Of a stretch of 64,000 bases of DNA, positions 22,174 through 31,577 are shown one piece after another. The notes under the pieces are model-generated. The model had not been told where the DNA came from. It did not search any database and saw only the letters and a program-made list of their open reading frames with translations. Made by a program: the position numbers and the translations under genes. Positions within the stretch are counted from its first letter, which is position 1, and every line of letters begins with the position of its first letter. This DNA is from Hetaerina americana (taxonomy: Eukaryota; Arthropoda; Insecta; Odonata; Calopterygidae): NCBI GenBank assembly GCA_022747635.1, contig JAKTNV010000194.1, positions 339,001-403,000 of the forward strand, given 5' to 3'.

Positions 22174-22751
22174 ATTTGGAATTTGTCAAGGTGTTAACAG
22201 ATAAGTTTTTAAAGTTGGCTCTTTAACAGTGTGGCGCATCCCGCACACGACTACGAATACCTGTGGCATTGTATGTACGGTATTTCGTCACAACATCTTG
22301 TTCCTTTAAAACCCTCAAAATTTCTGCGTTTAAGAGGAGGCCTCGATAGCAGAGCACAGGCATGTCCTGCCTGTGTTCACCGAGTGTCTCAATTTCTCCG
22401 GCGTCCGAGGCTTCGGCCGCCGGGATTCGGAGAGCGGCGCTGCCGGACTCTCTCGGAAGTCGAGGATCCGATCGTGTTTTGTGTCGAGCGGCGGTTGACC
22501 GCCTAGTTCATCAAGAAGCGTGCGGTTTGACTCTCGACTTCTGCTGCCGGGAAGGCCGTGCTTTCGTTCTGTTTACTGGATCAAGACTGGCCTTGACTCT
22601 TGGTGTAGAGCTTAGGCTCATTTTTATTTGCTACCAACGGTTGCGTGTAGCGGGGAGGGAGTGCGCACGAGTGTTTATTTCTTTCTTGGAGTGCTTTCGG
22701 TGCGCTCTCCCTTTTTTCGCGCTGGCGTGCTCAATTTGATTTGTTTCAAAA

Positions 22752-23290
22752 TGGTCGTACATCACGTGGACACGCTCGCCCTGCAAATTGACGATAAGGC
22801 GAAGCCCCCTGCTCCGTTGGAGGTCCACCTCCTTACACTAGAGTCACTGGGCCTCACACCGGAAGAGATTGTGGATATCTAATTTGGATATAACCGCCAT
22901 TTGGTATTCCTGAAGTTGGCAACTGAAGCTACTATGAAGAGGATTCTATATTATATCCCACGAAAGCTACCGTTTCCATCCCTAACGATCCGAGGACGAC
23001 GATTACCATTGACGAGACCTTCGGTAGCCTTTGTAATGTCGGGGTTCTTTGTCTTCCCGTGGAGACCCCATTGGAAGATATAACAAGTGAGCTTCAACGT
23101 TTTGGAAAAATCCATCGCTCGTGGGAGAATAGGTGGGAGGGCGACAAAATGGCGCGCGTGCTGACAGGTACGACAGTGGTGCGGATGACGGTGGAAAGAA
23201 ATATCCCGTCGTACCTCCACATTGGCGGTAACCGGGCCATCATCATCTACGAGGGTCAGCGCCGCACCTGCGCCCGTTGCAACCAAGAAG
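22752..23290 (+). pseudogene. LINE ORF1 remnant with knuckle half
   Basis: The frame starting at ATG 22752 (MVVHHVDTLALQI) stops at 22880, and sequence in other frames continues the theme: VETPLEDITSELQRFGKI, PSYLHIGGNRAIIIYEG and QRRTCARCNQEGQ. The YLHIGG...YEGQxxTCxxC pattern is typical of ORF1/Gag-like proteins of APE-type LINEs ahead of a CCHC knuckle. Here the knuckle breaks off after CARCNQEG. The sequence is GC-rich compared with its surroundings. 22174-22751 is probably its leader; no other gene is visible there. 23291-23694 is a decayed ORF1 end and linker. Confidence 0.6.
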
Positions 23291-23694
23291 GCCAAGGTGG
23301 AGGAAAGCCAAGGTGTCGGGAATATTCCCAGGGCTCCTCTAGAGGTGGACCATGTCGATCGATCTCCTCCGATTTCTCCCGACGGAGCCCCTTCGGCAGA
23401 TGACCTCCAGTCCGCTCCCGGCCCCCCCGAGGCCACCTCCTGGGTTGGGCCGGTCACCAGCTGTGCTGCCTAAAAGAAGGCCCCCCGTTAAACGCTGCCG
23501 AGTAACCCGCTCTTCGTAGAGACCACGGCTGGGTCTTCTTCTTCGGACGAGGTCGAGGGGGAGGTATGCAGTGACAACTCGAGGCCTCGATCGTCGGCCC
23601 GTCGGACGAAGCGTCCCGGGATGCGGCGAAGCTGTTGTTGCCTGGGCTCGAGCGGCGACCGAGGCGACGTAAGCCAAGACCAGGACTCTGGTGA

Positions 23695-24326
23695 GTGATG
23701 TCCGGTGCCCATAGCTGTCCTCTCATTCCACCAATTAATATTATTTCGCTTAATATTGCTGGTGTTTATAGCGCTTTAAAAAGTGCAGTCCAACGTTTTC
23801 TCCGCGATCTCAGGGCTGATGTAATCCTCCTTCAAGAGGTAAAAGAGGACATACTCTGGGATACAAACATCTTTCAGGCTTTCGGCAATTTCGCCGAAAG
23901 TCATTCTGGCACCACCACCCTAGTCCGAAATGGCATTCCGTTCTCTCATGTTCGCCGCCACGCTTCAGACCAAAAAACGTTCGCTATCGTGAATGGTATC
24001 CATATCACGAACCTTTACGCTCCCTCCGGTGAGCGCGCGAGGGCAGAGCGCGAAACATATTTCAATGAACTCCTTCTCCCCTACCAGTATTCATTCTTGG
24101 GGAGGGCCATATTGGGCGGAGATTTCAACTCCATCTACCGCCGAGAGGGTAGTGCCTCGAAAAGGGATGGGGTGACATGCTATCCAAGCCGGGCACTCTC
24201 ACTGATTCGAGCGATTGACGCAGTGCGTTCTTATTGCGCCGGTCCAACCCCCTTCACGCGATCAGGGCCTAACTCTCGGACGCGGATTAACTGCCTCTTC
24301 GTCTCGGGTTCCCTAAAGAATGATGT
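23695..24326 (+). pseudogene. LINE APE-type endonuclease, 3' truncated
   Basis: An open frame of about 211 codons reads IISLNIAGVYSALKS, VILLQEVKED, HITNLYAPSGERARAER and AILGGDFNSI, ending in RINCLFVSGSL. This is an APE endonuclease lacking its final SDH motif and all of RT. The break near 24326 is joined directly to minus-strand gypsy copy B. The LNIAG...KRxxxxxFL start resembles L1/Tx1- and Ingi/Vingi-type LINEs; the clade is not certain. It differs from the Jockey, RTE and CR1-like endonucleases elsewhere in the window. Confidence 0.75.
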
Positions 24327-24329
24327 TTA

Positions 24330-25323
24330 GAGAGCGGACACGTGCCCCTACGCGCGGAAGGATCTGGCCAGAAGTTTTCGTCCTCAGCGTCTACCCAGTT
24401 AGTGAGGGGTGCCTGAACTTCCTCCCGGAATGGCGCCACCTCAACTACATAGCCCCATTTTACCTTTTGTTCGCTGCTACGAATGTTACAAAGTATAATG
24501 GGGACATTGCCTTCAGGCGACACCGAAGCAATGCTCGGCAGAATAAATAAATCTCTCTCGCTTCCAATGACTCGCACTTCTTTGCCTTCAACCATCTGAC
24601 TCTTTATCTTCGACAACACAACGGATAACGGCGCTACTCTAATAGATTCCTCTGATACAATTTTGCTCGATCGGCCAACCCCATTACTAGCGCCGGTCTG
24701 AGTTTCGCGAACTTTGCCATCGCACAAGGGGACAACAAATCTATCCTCTCTTACTGGCGAAAAAACACAATCATCACCCGACTTCTTTATCCCAAACCGG
24801 GAGTCGGTGGAAACCTCGAAGACATCGCCATTAACTTCGTCCCCAGCGGTGCAGCTTGCTTGCGACGCGGGTGGCAACCTCTCTATGACTCTTTCGGCCT
24901 TCGCCACCCCTGCTAATTTCTGTGAATCCTTATTTAGAGATCCGTTATCCTTATTCCCTTCTGTCGATTCCTCCGTCGTTACTTGAAAACAAATTCCCTC
25001 CATACTGCCGTTTATTCGCGAGTTACATTTCATTATCTCTGCCGGAAAAGCACTTTGGTTTTTAGTGTCGCTTATCGTTTTTTCCTCAAGGGATGCTAAA
25101 TTATACGTGGCCATTTGCGAATCATTGCCATTAATTATACCATAAATGAAAGAATCAAACGCCTTGACCTCTTCGGAAACTCCAATTTCATGGGCGCCTA
25201 TGGGCTCGTTCATCTGCGATGTTACGCCATTAGATTTAAGGTATGTCTCGTGTCCCTTACCCATTCTTATTTTCCGTTTATTGAACGATATACTTTTCCC
25301 GTAACAAACCATAAAATCAAGGC
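24330..25323 (-). pseudogene. Gypsy copy B, post-protease region
   Basis: A 330-codon minus-strand open stretch follows LDFMVCYGKSISF, so it is the protease C-terminus plus the linker between protease and RT. It is Ser/Glu-rich, with no recognised domain until the break near 24330, where LINE sequence begins. No RT motif is reached. A linker of over 300 residues between protease and RT is long for Ty3/gypsy elements and may be lineage specific. The first element (1-405) suggests similar sequence (KYGSSISSGEGK) at the window edge. Confidence 0.65.
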
Positions 25324-25616
25324 AACAATTTCAGAGTGTTTAAATCATTCGCCTCGACTGGGATTCAAACCCAGATCCCGCAATATCCGGTTGAGTGCTT
25401 TAGCCACTTAAGCTACCGAGGCGTCCTCTTAAACTCTGAAATTTTGGGGCTTTTAAGGGAACAACAGCACTCGACCGGATATTGAGGGATCTGGGTTCGA
25501 ATCCCAGTCAAGGCGAATGATTTTTACACTCTGAAATTGTTGCATTGAAATGCACATTAGCGGATGACTCCGTTAAAAGTTACTGTTGCGGCATCTCCCG
25601 CAGTTTCTTTGGAATT
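25324..25616 (-). mobile_element. Hairpin tRNA-like SINE insertion with 14-bp TSD
   Basis: A 293-bp insertion is flanked by the direct repeat CATAAAATCAAGGC at 25310-25323 and 25617-25630. It splits the gypsy LDFM codons. Inside are two tRNA-like segments in opposite orientation (arms about 25324-25400 and 25450-25545), each with a T-arm of form CTGGGTTYGAATCCCAG. The minus-strand copy also has an acceptor stem GCCTCGG/TCGAGGC and a GCTT/AAGC D-stem. The TSD and tRNA-like promoter region indicate a retroposed SINE. The inverted doubling is unusual. Confidence 0.8.
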
Positions 25617-25639
25617 CATAAAATCAAGGCCTAGAAGAC

Positions 25640-25950
25640 CGACATAGTTCGTTTCCCCCAAATCCACTACTAAGATGTCATGGGGATATAATTTATGATC
25701 AATCAAAAATTGCACGAACTATCTCCGATGATTGGCAAGGGATGACCTGACGCGCTTCGCACCCGAGAATTGTAATCAGAATTCCTTAATTGGCCGAAAG
25801 GAAATTTTATACTATCAATGATGGTAACGGCTGCTTTCGTTTCCACTAGAAAATTGTTATCTTTCCTAAAATTATTAACTACTATTGTCCATCCTGCTTC
25901 TTGAGTTACCACTAGAATTAAATCTGTCCCGACCTCCCAGTCGGGAGATC
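25640..25950 (-). pseudogene. Gypsy copy B protease, active site lost
   Basis: Downstream of the frameshift signal the -1 frame reads GTDLILVVTQE and then FLVETKAAVTIID. The catalytic DTGAA is replaced by ETKAA (GAA at 25841-25843 and AAA at 25835-25837), so the protease could not work. Further on, DLGETNYVGLLGLDF can be followed up to the SINE insertion, after a frame change near 25710. Copies A and C keep DTG. Confidence 0.8.
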
Positions 25951-27129
25951 GGCGTTTCCCGCCACGAAGGGATTTTCGCGCCTCGGGCAGCGTCTGTGAA
26001 GATGGCCAGTCCTTTGACAAATGCCGCATTTCAAGAGCGGGCAATCTTTAGCGATATGATTTTCATTTCCACAATTAAAACACAAAGACGGCCTCGTTCC
26101 CCTCTCCCTCCCTCTACACGCTCGACCAATGGGACCGGTTTTACCGCAGCGAAAGCAAACGCGTGCGCCGTGATTATCTATCCTTCGGTGTCCATACTTG
26201 CACCGGGGGAACCAGTCTTACTTTGGAACCCCTTCCGACAGCCTGTGCAGCGTTAATTTGTTCCACGCGAAACTGCCAACCTGCAACATTTGGCGGATTC
26301 GCGTTCATACCCTACCAAGGCGTTATATTTGGAGATGGCGGCCACCTAGGGGGTTACTGACACAACCACGCATGAGACTGTTGTGGTGAATTTACGTCTC
26401 TGTTGACGGCGTAATTTATGACACTAGCTTCTTAAACGCTTGCGAACCCTTCTGTCTTAATCAAGTTTGTTGGATTACGAACCAACACAAACCTACCAAT
26501 CTCTTCCTTCAGCCCAATTAAAAATTGCACAAGAAGTCTACCTTGAATTCTTCGCTGTTTCTGAATCAATCTCGCCCCATGACTCGCGTAGCCTACGGGC
26601 GACATGGCGCAATCTGGTTGGAAATTCTGCGACGTTCTCCAGCGGTTTTTCTACGCAAGTGTTAAATGTTTTTTCTAACATGATTGGAGATGCCTTTAGG
26701 GAAAATCTCCTTTTGAGATTAATGGAAAAGTCCGCGTATGAACCTAATATGTGATGATTTGCAGAGACAAAATCCGCGGCGGTTCCTCCAAGCCGAAGTT
26801 GAGCGACTCCTAAGGTCTGTGCTTCAATTCCAACTACTAAGATGACTTACTATACGAACGCTTTCATAAAATTTGCCAACCCCAATCTCATCTTCCCCGC
26901 TAAACTTGGGAATTAAATGAATCTGGCTGCCAATAGCGGCGGTTTGCGCTGCTTCTCCGCAACCATTTTGCGGACTCGCGCTACTTCCCGGCTGTTCTAA
27001 GACATTAACCAAAGGTGTGAAGTCGAGTGCACTGCCGAATTTTAATCCATTTGCGGTTTGTTGATAATCGAGAAAAGGGTTAGGGTACCCAAGTCTATGA
27101 GGGTTAAGGCCACCCATCGCGAAATTCAA
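25915..27129 (-). pseudogene. Gypsy copy B gag, decayed, three knuckles
   Basis: ATG at 27129 starts MNFAMGGLNPHRLGYPNP..., with HLIPKFSGEDEIGVGKF matching HLIPSFNGDGDVSIEDF of copy A at the same position. The frame is lost at about 26824 and the capsid part (26.3-26.8 kb) is heavily decayed. Three knuckles remain between about 26165 and 25990: CFRCGKTGPIGRAC (expected His replaced by Pro), CFNCGNENHIAKDC and CGICQRTGHLHRRC. The gag frame enters the frameshift signal as in copies A and C. Confidence 0.75.
25927..25960 (-). promoter_or_regulatory. -1 ribosomal frameshift signal, gypsy copy B
   Basis: Minus strand: GGGAAAC (25954-25960) in gag phase, a 7-nt spacer (25947-25953), then a 20-nt stem-loop (25927-25946) with arms TCCCGACT and GGTCGGGA and loop GGGA. 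The first base pair is T-A here instead of the C-G of copies A and C, with both sides changed. Confidence 0.8.
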
Positions 27130-27452
27130 CCAATACTAATTACATTAAAATTTGACTGTGCTTAATTAATTTATTTTTTCATACTCCGAGTGTATCCGAT
27201 ACCCATGGTGGGCCCTTCTTGGGCTAATTGATGGTTCCTGATGAAGTGATCCTTGGTGTAATTGCGCGCAGAGAATCGCGATGAGGTTATAGCACGTGTC
27301 TTAAAATAATAATTCGTTAGGTCAGCACAGATTAGCATATCCCACCTGTCCGAGATAATACGGAACTTCAAATTTAAAGACGTACACGGGCACATGATAA
27401 TCAATGAGAAACCTTCGCATACACTGAATAAATCACTAGTCCAACCGTGCAA

Positions 27453-27469
27453 CCCCTCACCTGACACCA
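27453..27469 (-). promoter_or_regulatory. Primer-binding site, gypsy copy B
   Basis: CCCCTCACCTGACACCA on the plus strand differs from copy A by one base (T for A). It lies three bases from the LTR end at 27473. The leader 27130-27452 holds no gene. Confidence 0.8.
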
Positions 27470-27692
27470 ATATGTCGCAAGGGGGGTTTCTATGGTGCGA
27501 CACAAAGGGTATCGGGGAAGGTCAGAGTAACTACACCGAGTATTACCAAAGCAGCCGTATATTACCCAACATCAGTTATAATGCACCATTGACATAAGTA
27601 TAAGCAAATTATGGATGGCTAGACCCTCAGTAAACCAACGCGAGTGCGGACAGAATTAAAATGGCACAAAATTACCTAGGACAGGGTAAATA

Positions 27693-27885
27693 CAGGGTGG
27701 ACGCGGTCACGAAACACATAACTTAGGCAGAGCCCTCGTCCGTCGGAAAAGAAGGGAGTATGGCAGGGTAGACGCGGTCACGACACGCATAACCTAGGCA
27801 GAGCCCTCGTCCGTCGGAAAGGAAGGGAGTATTGCAGGGTGGACGAGGTCAAACGAACGTAACCTAGGCAGAGCCCTCGTCGAAG
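27693..27885. repeat. 71-bp tandem repeat in the LTR, 3 units
   Basis: Units begin CAGGGTGGACGCGG at 27693, 27764 and 27835 and contain the common core CTAGGCAGAGCCCTCGTC. The third unit is partial and diverged. The repeat sits between the TATA box and the primer-proximal LTR end, i.e. in the transcribed part of the LTR. Confidence 0.9.
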
Positions 27886-27997
27886 TTTAGTCAGGAATAG
27901 GACACACTGTCGCGACAAGCGCAACATAGCCGAATCATCGTGCCCTACCGGTCACCGCCAGATAACCAACTGACTGCTTTTTGCCCGGCGATCAGGG

Positions 27998-28005
27998 CTT
28001 TTATA
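27998..28005 (-). promoter_or_regulatory. LTR TATA box (TATAAAAG)
   Basis: TATAAAAG on the element strand, about 105 bases inside the LTR 5' end and conserved at 47461-47468. It is the likely RNA polymerase II promoter of this family. Confidence 0.65.
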
Positions 28006-28110
28006 CCCAATTTAGGAGTCAGGGGAGGAATATTTTTGAAACATTGTCTTTGGTCACGTGGGACATTCGGAGGAGTCATGGAAGGAGTACCATTTCGCAT
28101 ACTTGCGACA

Positions 28111-29434
28111 ATAGATATAAATTTTTGCAAAGTTACCATCTAGAATTTCGTTCAAGTATAATGAGCTCTGTTGTTTGAAATATTAATTAATCTGACTTCT
28201 AATGATTTGAACCGAATAGAAATAATTTTAAAATCAAATATTTTCTCAAACAACATTGTTTTACTATTTTTACATTATAAACGAGAATATTAAGAGCATA
28301 TAACTGTAAAGAGCATACTGTATTTCATTAATGAAATAAGACTGGATCCAAACTCCAATTTGAAACCTTTCGTTCTTCACTTCTTTGTTACTATTGCCAT
28401 GGTGACGTCGCCACCAAATGTTCAAACCAAACAAACTTAATTCTCAAGTAATGTATTAGATTGTTCTGTCACATTTTAAATTTCACTTATCGCTAATGCC
28501 TTTGAGCGTACTGCGCTTACCTTCAGAAATAAACAATACACGTTCATTAAGGCTATATAGTTTTCATTCTCAGATTCAGAACGCACAAATTATTTGATTG
28601 CATTGTGATTTAATGGGTGACATTAAAGGATCTACCGTAACCAAGAGTTGTATTGCACTCTTTGGAAGAATACATCTCCTCTTTGAGGTGAACTGTCTCA
28701 TTGTCTATTTTAAGGTTATTTATGTGTATTTGAACTTCTTCCTATTTACGCCACACATGGAAAGAATGGACTGGTGAGATCTTTTATGAAACATATACCT
28801 TTTAAATTCTGGAAAACACCTAATTACATTCACGACAAGATTACCAGCTGCTGAGATAGTTGTCTTTTAATTTGTTCTGATCATAAACTCTGCTTGAATT
28901 GACTGGAGTATCCATCTAAGCGTAGAAAATATATATGTTAATGCTCCTTTTTGAAGTAATTATGGTCTATGTTTTGGATGGAATTGAACAGGAATCAAGT
29001 GCCAACCTACAGCTGTAAACAGTGTCAATATAAATTGAAAATAATACTTAATAATGTATTCCATGATCAACCAATACATTGAGACCAAATTATTCAAAGT
29101 GGATTTTTAAAATACAATTTATTGAAAGATTCAATATTGAAAAATTAAACATAAAATAAACTGTATTTAATACACGCTCGGTAGAAGATAGGGCTTCTTA
29201 AGTTATTTCCACAGCCATTTTGCAATTACCCAAATGGGTGCCACTAATCCCATATCATGAAGCACTCCTTTTTAATTACAGTGTTTGTAAAATGAATTCA
29301 TTTCTTCATCTTCATTATATTTGATTGGCATCTATTGGCTTAGAAATGCCATTTATTTTAGAATATATGTATGACATATATAAGTCAATTGTTTTAAATG
29401 CACGCGATTGCAAAGTAAATTAATCATGACTGAT
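28111..29434. repeat. AT-rich repeat family R, second subfamily (copy 1)
   Basis: This AT-rich non-coding sequence matches 47574-48350 except that 28184-28735 is missing there. It is recognisably related to 10.4-11.4 kb (ACTGTTGCCACGGCAACAG-type region near 28385; GGTGAGATCTTTTRTGA near 28770). The gypsy LTR ends at the same base in both copies. No coding frame is supported. Confidence 0.7.
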
Positions 29435-30640
29435 TAAGTGTCCTTATGTGAGAGTGAACTTATTTTCTCATGCCAAGTTTTTTCTCCAAGTAGTTGTGGG
29501 GCTTCTCTAGTGTTGCACACTTTGAAGAGAAGTTCACAGTGATCAATGCAACCTCTGTAATTGGCTGTGTGTGGACCACCACAGTTTACGCATTTGGCTG
29601 GGGAGGTTTTGTGTTTCTGGCATTCTCTATAATGGTGAATGCCAGCACATTCGGTGCATTGAGGTGGGAGGCCGCACGTCTTGTAGGTGTGCCCATTGCA
29701 TTGGCAACTTAGGCACTGTGGAGGTTCAGGTGGAGGTCTGTATGGTTCCACCGAAGTCTTAAGGTGGAGAACCAAATTTAGCTCTAGAAATTCTTTAGAG
29801 CAGGAGGAGACCTGGAGTCGGACTTGGTAGGGTAGGAGAGGGATGGGGACGATTCGTGGGAGCTCGGCATTAGGGTTGGCGCCCTTTCTGCTCTCTGAAA
29901 ACAGTTTGGTCGGGTGGAATGCAGTTGAGAGGTATTCTCCGCAGAGAAGCCAATGTCCGCCAGAGCTTCTTCAATGTCTTCTTTTGGGATATTTGTGGGT
30001 ATTCCCCGAAGGACAAAATGAGGATTTTTGTTTGATTGAAGTTGGTACGTACCTGTATAGTATGCGTAGTTAATGGAGGTGAGTTTTTTAGTGACAGCTT
30101 TGAAGTCGGAGATGGTTTGGTATTGAACTCGAATCTCATTGCGAATGAGATTTGCCACAGGAGGAATTGTGCAGGCTTGCCGGATTTCATTGTATTTAAT
30201 TTGCCAGTTGGTTATGTCGCAGAGAAAAATGGGAGGGATACGGGGTTTAGGAGGTGGAGTGGGCTGAGCTTCAGTGTCTGCATCTTCACATGGGGTTTCC
30301 TCATTTTGGTCATCCTAGGGGGAGGGGGAGAGGCAGGTGAAGCGGTTACATGTGGAAATCCGAGAGAATTGCTGGGCAGATTGGTTTCTGGGCTTTCGTT
30401 TGGTGGGGACCGTTTGGTAGGGCTAATCGGCAGGAGCAGAGCGCTTGATTGTAGGACTTTGGGTTTGGTATATAGGTGGTTGGTTAGGCTCTTGAGTGGA
30501 TTGAGGAGGAGTTTTACTCCCAGCGCACCTTGGCAAGTGGGCTGACGAACTGGGGGGGTCCTGCTCCAGGAGCGTCTCGCCTTATATAGCATCGCGCATT
30601 TGGGGGGATGACATTACATTGGCAAAAGTAATGAATGAAA
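29435..30640 (-). pseudogene. Jockey-B ORF1 fused by deletion to ORF2 linker
   Basis: The likely start is ATG 30592. After a Pro-rich N-terminus, a region ending FVLRGIPTNIPKEDIEEALADIGF and a C-terminal knuckle set follow: CLSCQCNGHTYKTC, CTECAGIHHYREC and CVNCGGPHTANYRGC. This is the Jockey ORF1 pattern. Frame changes lie near 30200 and 29790. Just after the last knuckle the sequence passes, near 29480, into EKTWHEKISSLSHKD, which is ORF2 linker sequence in the other Jockey-B copies. About 1.2 kb (ORF1 end plus endonuclease) is therefore deleted. The fragment stops at repeat R at 29435. Confidence 0.75.
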
Positions 30641-30890
30641 ATTATACAAAAATAATAACTAAAAAAAACATCCATCTTCACATTGTTCACTTGTGAAATT
30701 CGTAGCACTACATTAATGCAGTAACGTCGGCATTTTCTTAGCCTGAGTGTTCGTAAAAAAAAGTCATAGAATTACAGCAAACATTAAAATATAAGTACAT
30801 ATGACTAGGGTTAAAATGAAGGAGCACTCCATCTTTGTTTTCCTCTTTCCTCAAAGCTTGCACTAATATTCACGTGAGCACTATACATAC

Positions 30891-31007
30891 CGTCTGGAAT
30901 AATAGAGCGAGGAGCATGCAGAGTCCGCTTGTCCAGCCGGTCTTCTCCTCCAGGAACCAGGTTAACTCCTCAATGCAGCCGTAGAAGAAGGTCATAAAGT
31001 TGAAGGA
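30891..31007 (-). CDS. Candidate host exon, 117 bp, membrane-like
   Basis: The minus strand has a fully open 39-codon segment, bounded at its start by ...TGCTAG and at its end by the strong donor ACG|GTATGT. It reads SFNFMTFFYGCIEEL, continues with TWFLEEKTGWTSG and ends in a hydrophobic stretch LCMLLALLFQT. It is GC-richer than its neighbours and matches no TE domain I know. The acceptor lacks a good pyrimidine tract. No partner exon was identified. It could be an exon of a host membrane protein, a captured fragment or chance. Confidence 0.3.
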
Positions 31008-31024
31008 CTAGCATACTAGTGACA

Positions 31025-31522
31025 CAGTTATTGGCACTTCTGAATTTCGGTTTCCGGGCGGCGTTTGCGGCTCTTTGCCTGCGATTGTGCTTGCGGTGGG
31101 TGTGGTGGAGAGGTTTCCTGGCTCTCGGGGAATTTCCTGGGTGCTAAGGGAGTGCGGCAAGGGACCTTGGGATAGAAAGGGAGTAACTGTTGCAGGTAAC
31201 TTGTCGCATCACCGAATTGGGTGGGCGCATTAGGAGCCAATCGATGTCCTTCCAGGTGTCGAGGCCGCCAGGTGGTTGTGGTCGCGGCAGCAACATTGCG
31301 TCCATCGTCTTCCGTGCATCGGGCATCTTCTTCCCATGTGGAGGCGGTCATGGTCATCAAAGGTTGGGTCAGGGATGGCACCAAGTGCAGATCCTTTCCA
31401 GGGATGGGCGCATACTCGGGGGTGAATGGGATACTCCATTCTGCATCGGCGTCCAAACTGCATCTCCGCCTCTGAGAGTCCTCGCACTTGCAAGTCGGAC
31501 ACATCACTTCCAAAAATGGCAA
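31025..31522 (-). pseudogene. ORF downstream of gypsy copy C integrase
   Basis: An open frame of 164 codons begins MPFLEVMCPTCKC and is Pro/Thr-rich, ending in a basic tail KSRKRRPETEIQ. It lies just after the integrase C-terminal region on the same strand, where some LTR elements carry an extra ORF or env. No signal peptide, fusion peptide or membrane segment is seen, so it is not env-like. It may be a C-terminal extension of Pol or an unrelated open stretch. Confidence 0.35.
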
Positions 31523-31577
31523 CTAATTTCCTCCTCTGGGGTACCATTGCTCCAGGCAGGCTCAATCCGTCAGCTGG

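Larger units (their letters stand above)
27473..28110 (-). mobile_element. Gypsy copy B 5' LTR, 638 bp
   Basis: The plus strand begins TGTCGCAAGG and ends ACTTGCGACA, a perfect 8-bp terminal inverted repeat (TGTCGCAA/TTGCGACA) with canonical TG...CA ends. A TATAAAAG box on the element strand lies at 27998-28005. Three ~71-bp tandem units start at 27693, 27764 and 27835. The copy at 47006-47573 is 70 bases shorter, with two units. Confidence 0.85.

Noticed and set aside
25328..25425. A stand-alone tRNA gene on the minus strand
   Set aside because: The T-arm and acceptor stem fit, but the anticodon loop lacks T33 and a normal layout, a second inverted tRNA-like copy follows, and a 14-bp TSD encloses both. 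It is a SINE.
30036..30545. A 169-codon plus-strand frame
   Set aside because: It is the antisense of Jockey-B ORF1, whose knuckles are on the minus strand.
31025..31522. Retroviral-type env gene in gypsy copy C
   Set aside because: No signal peptide, cleavage site or membrane anchor is visible, so only an unassigned open frame is reported.
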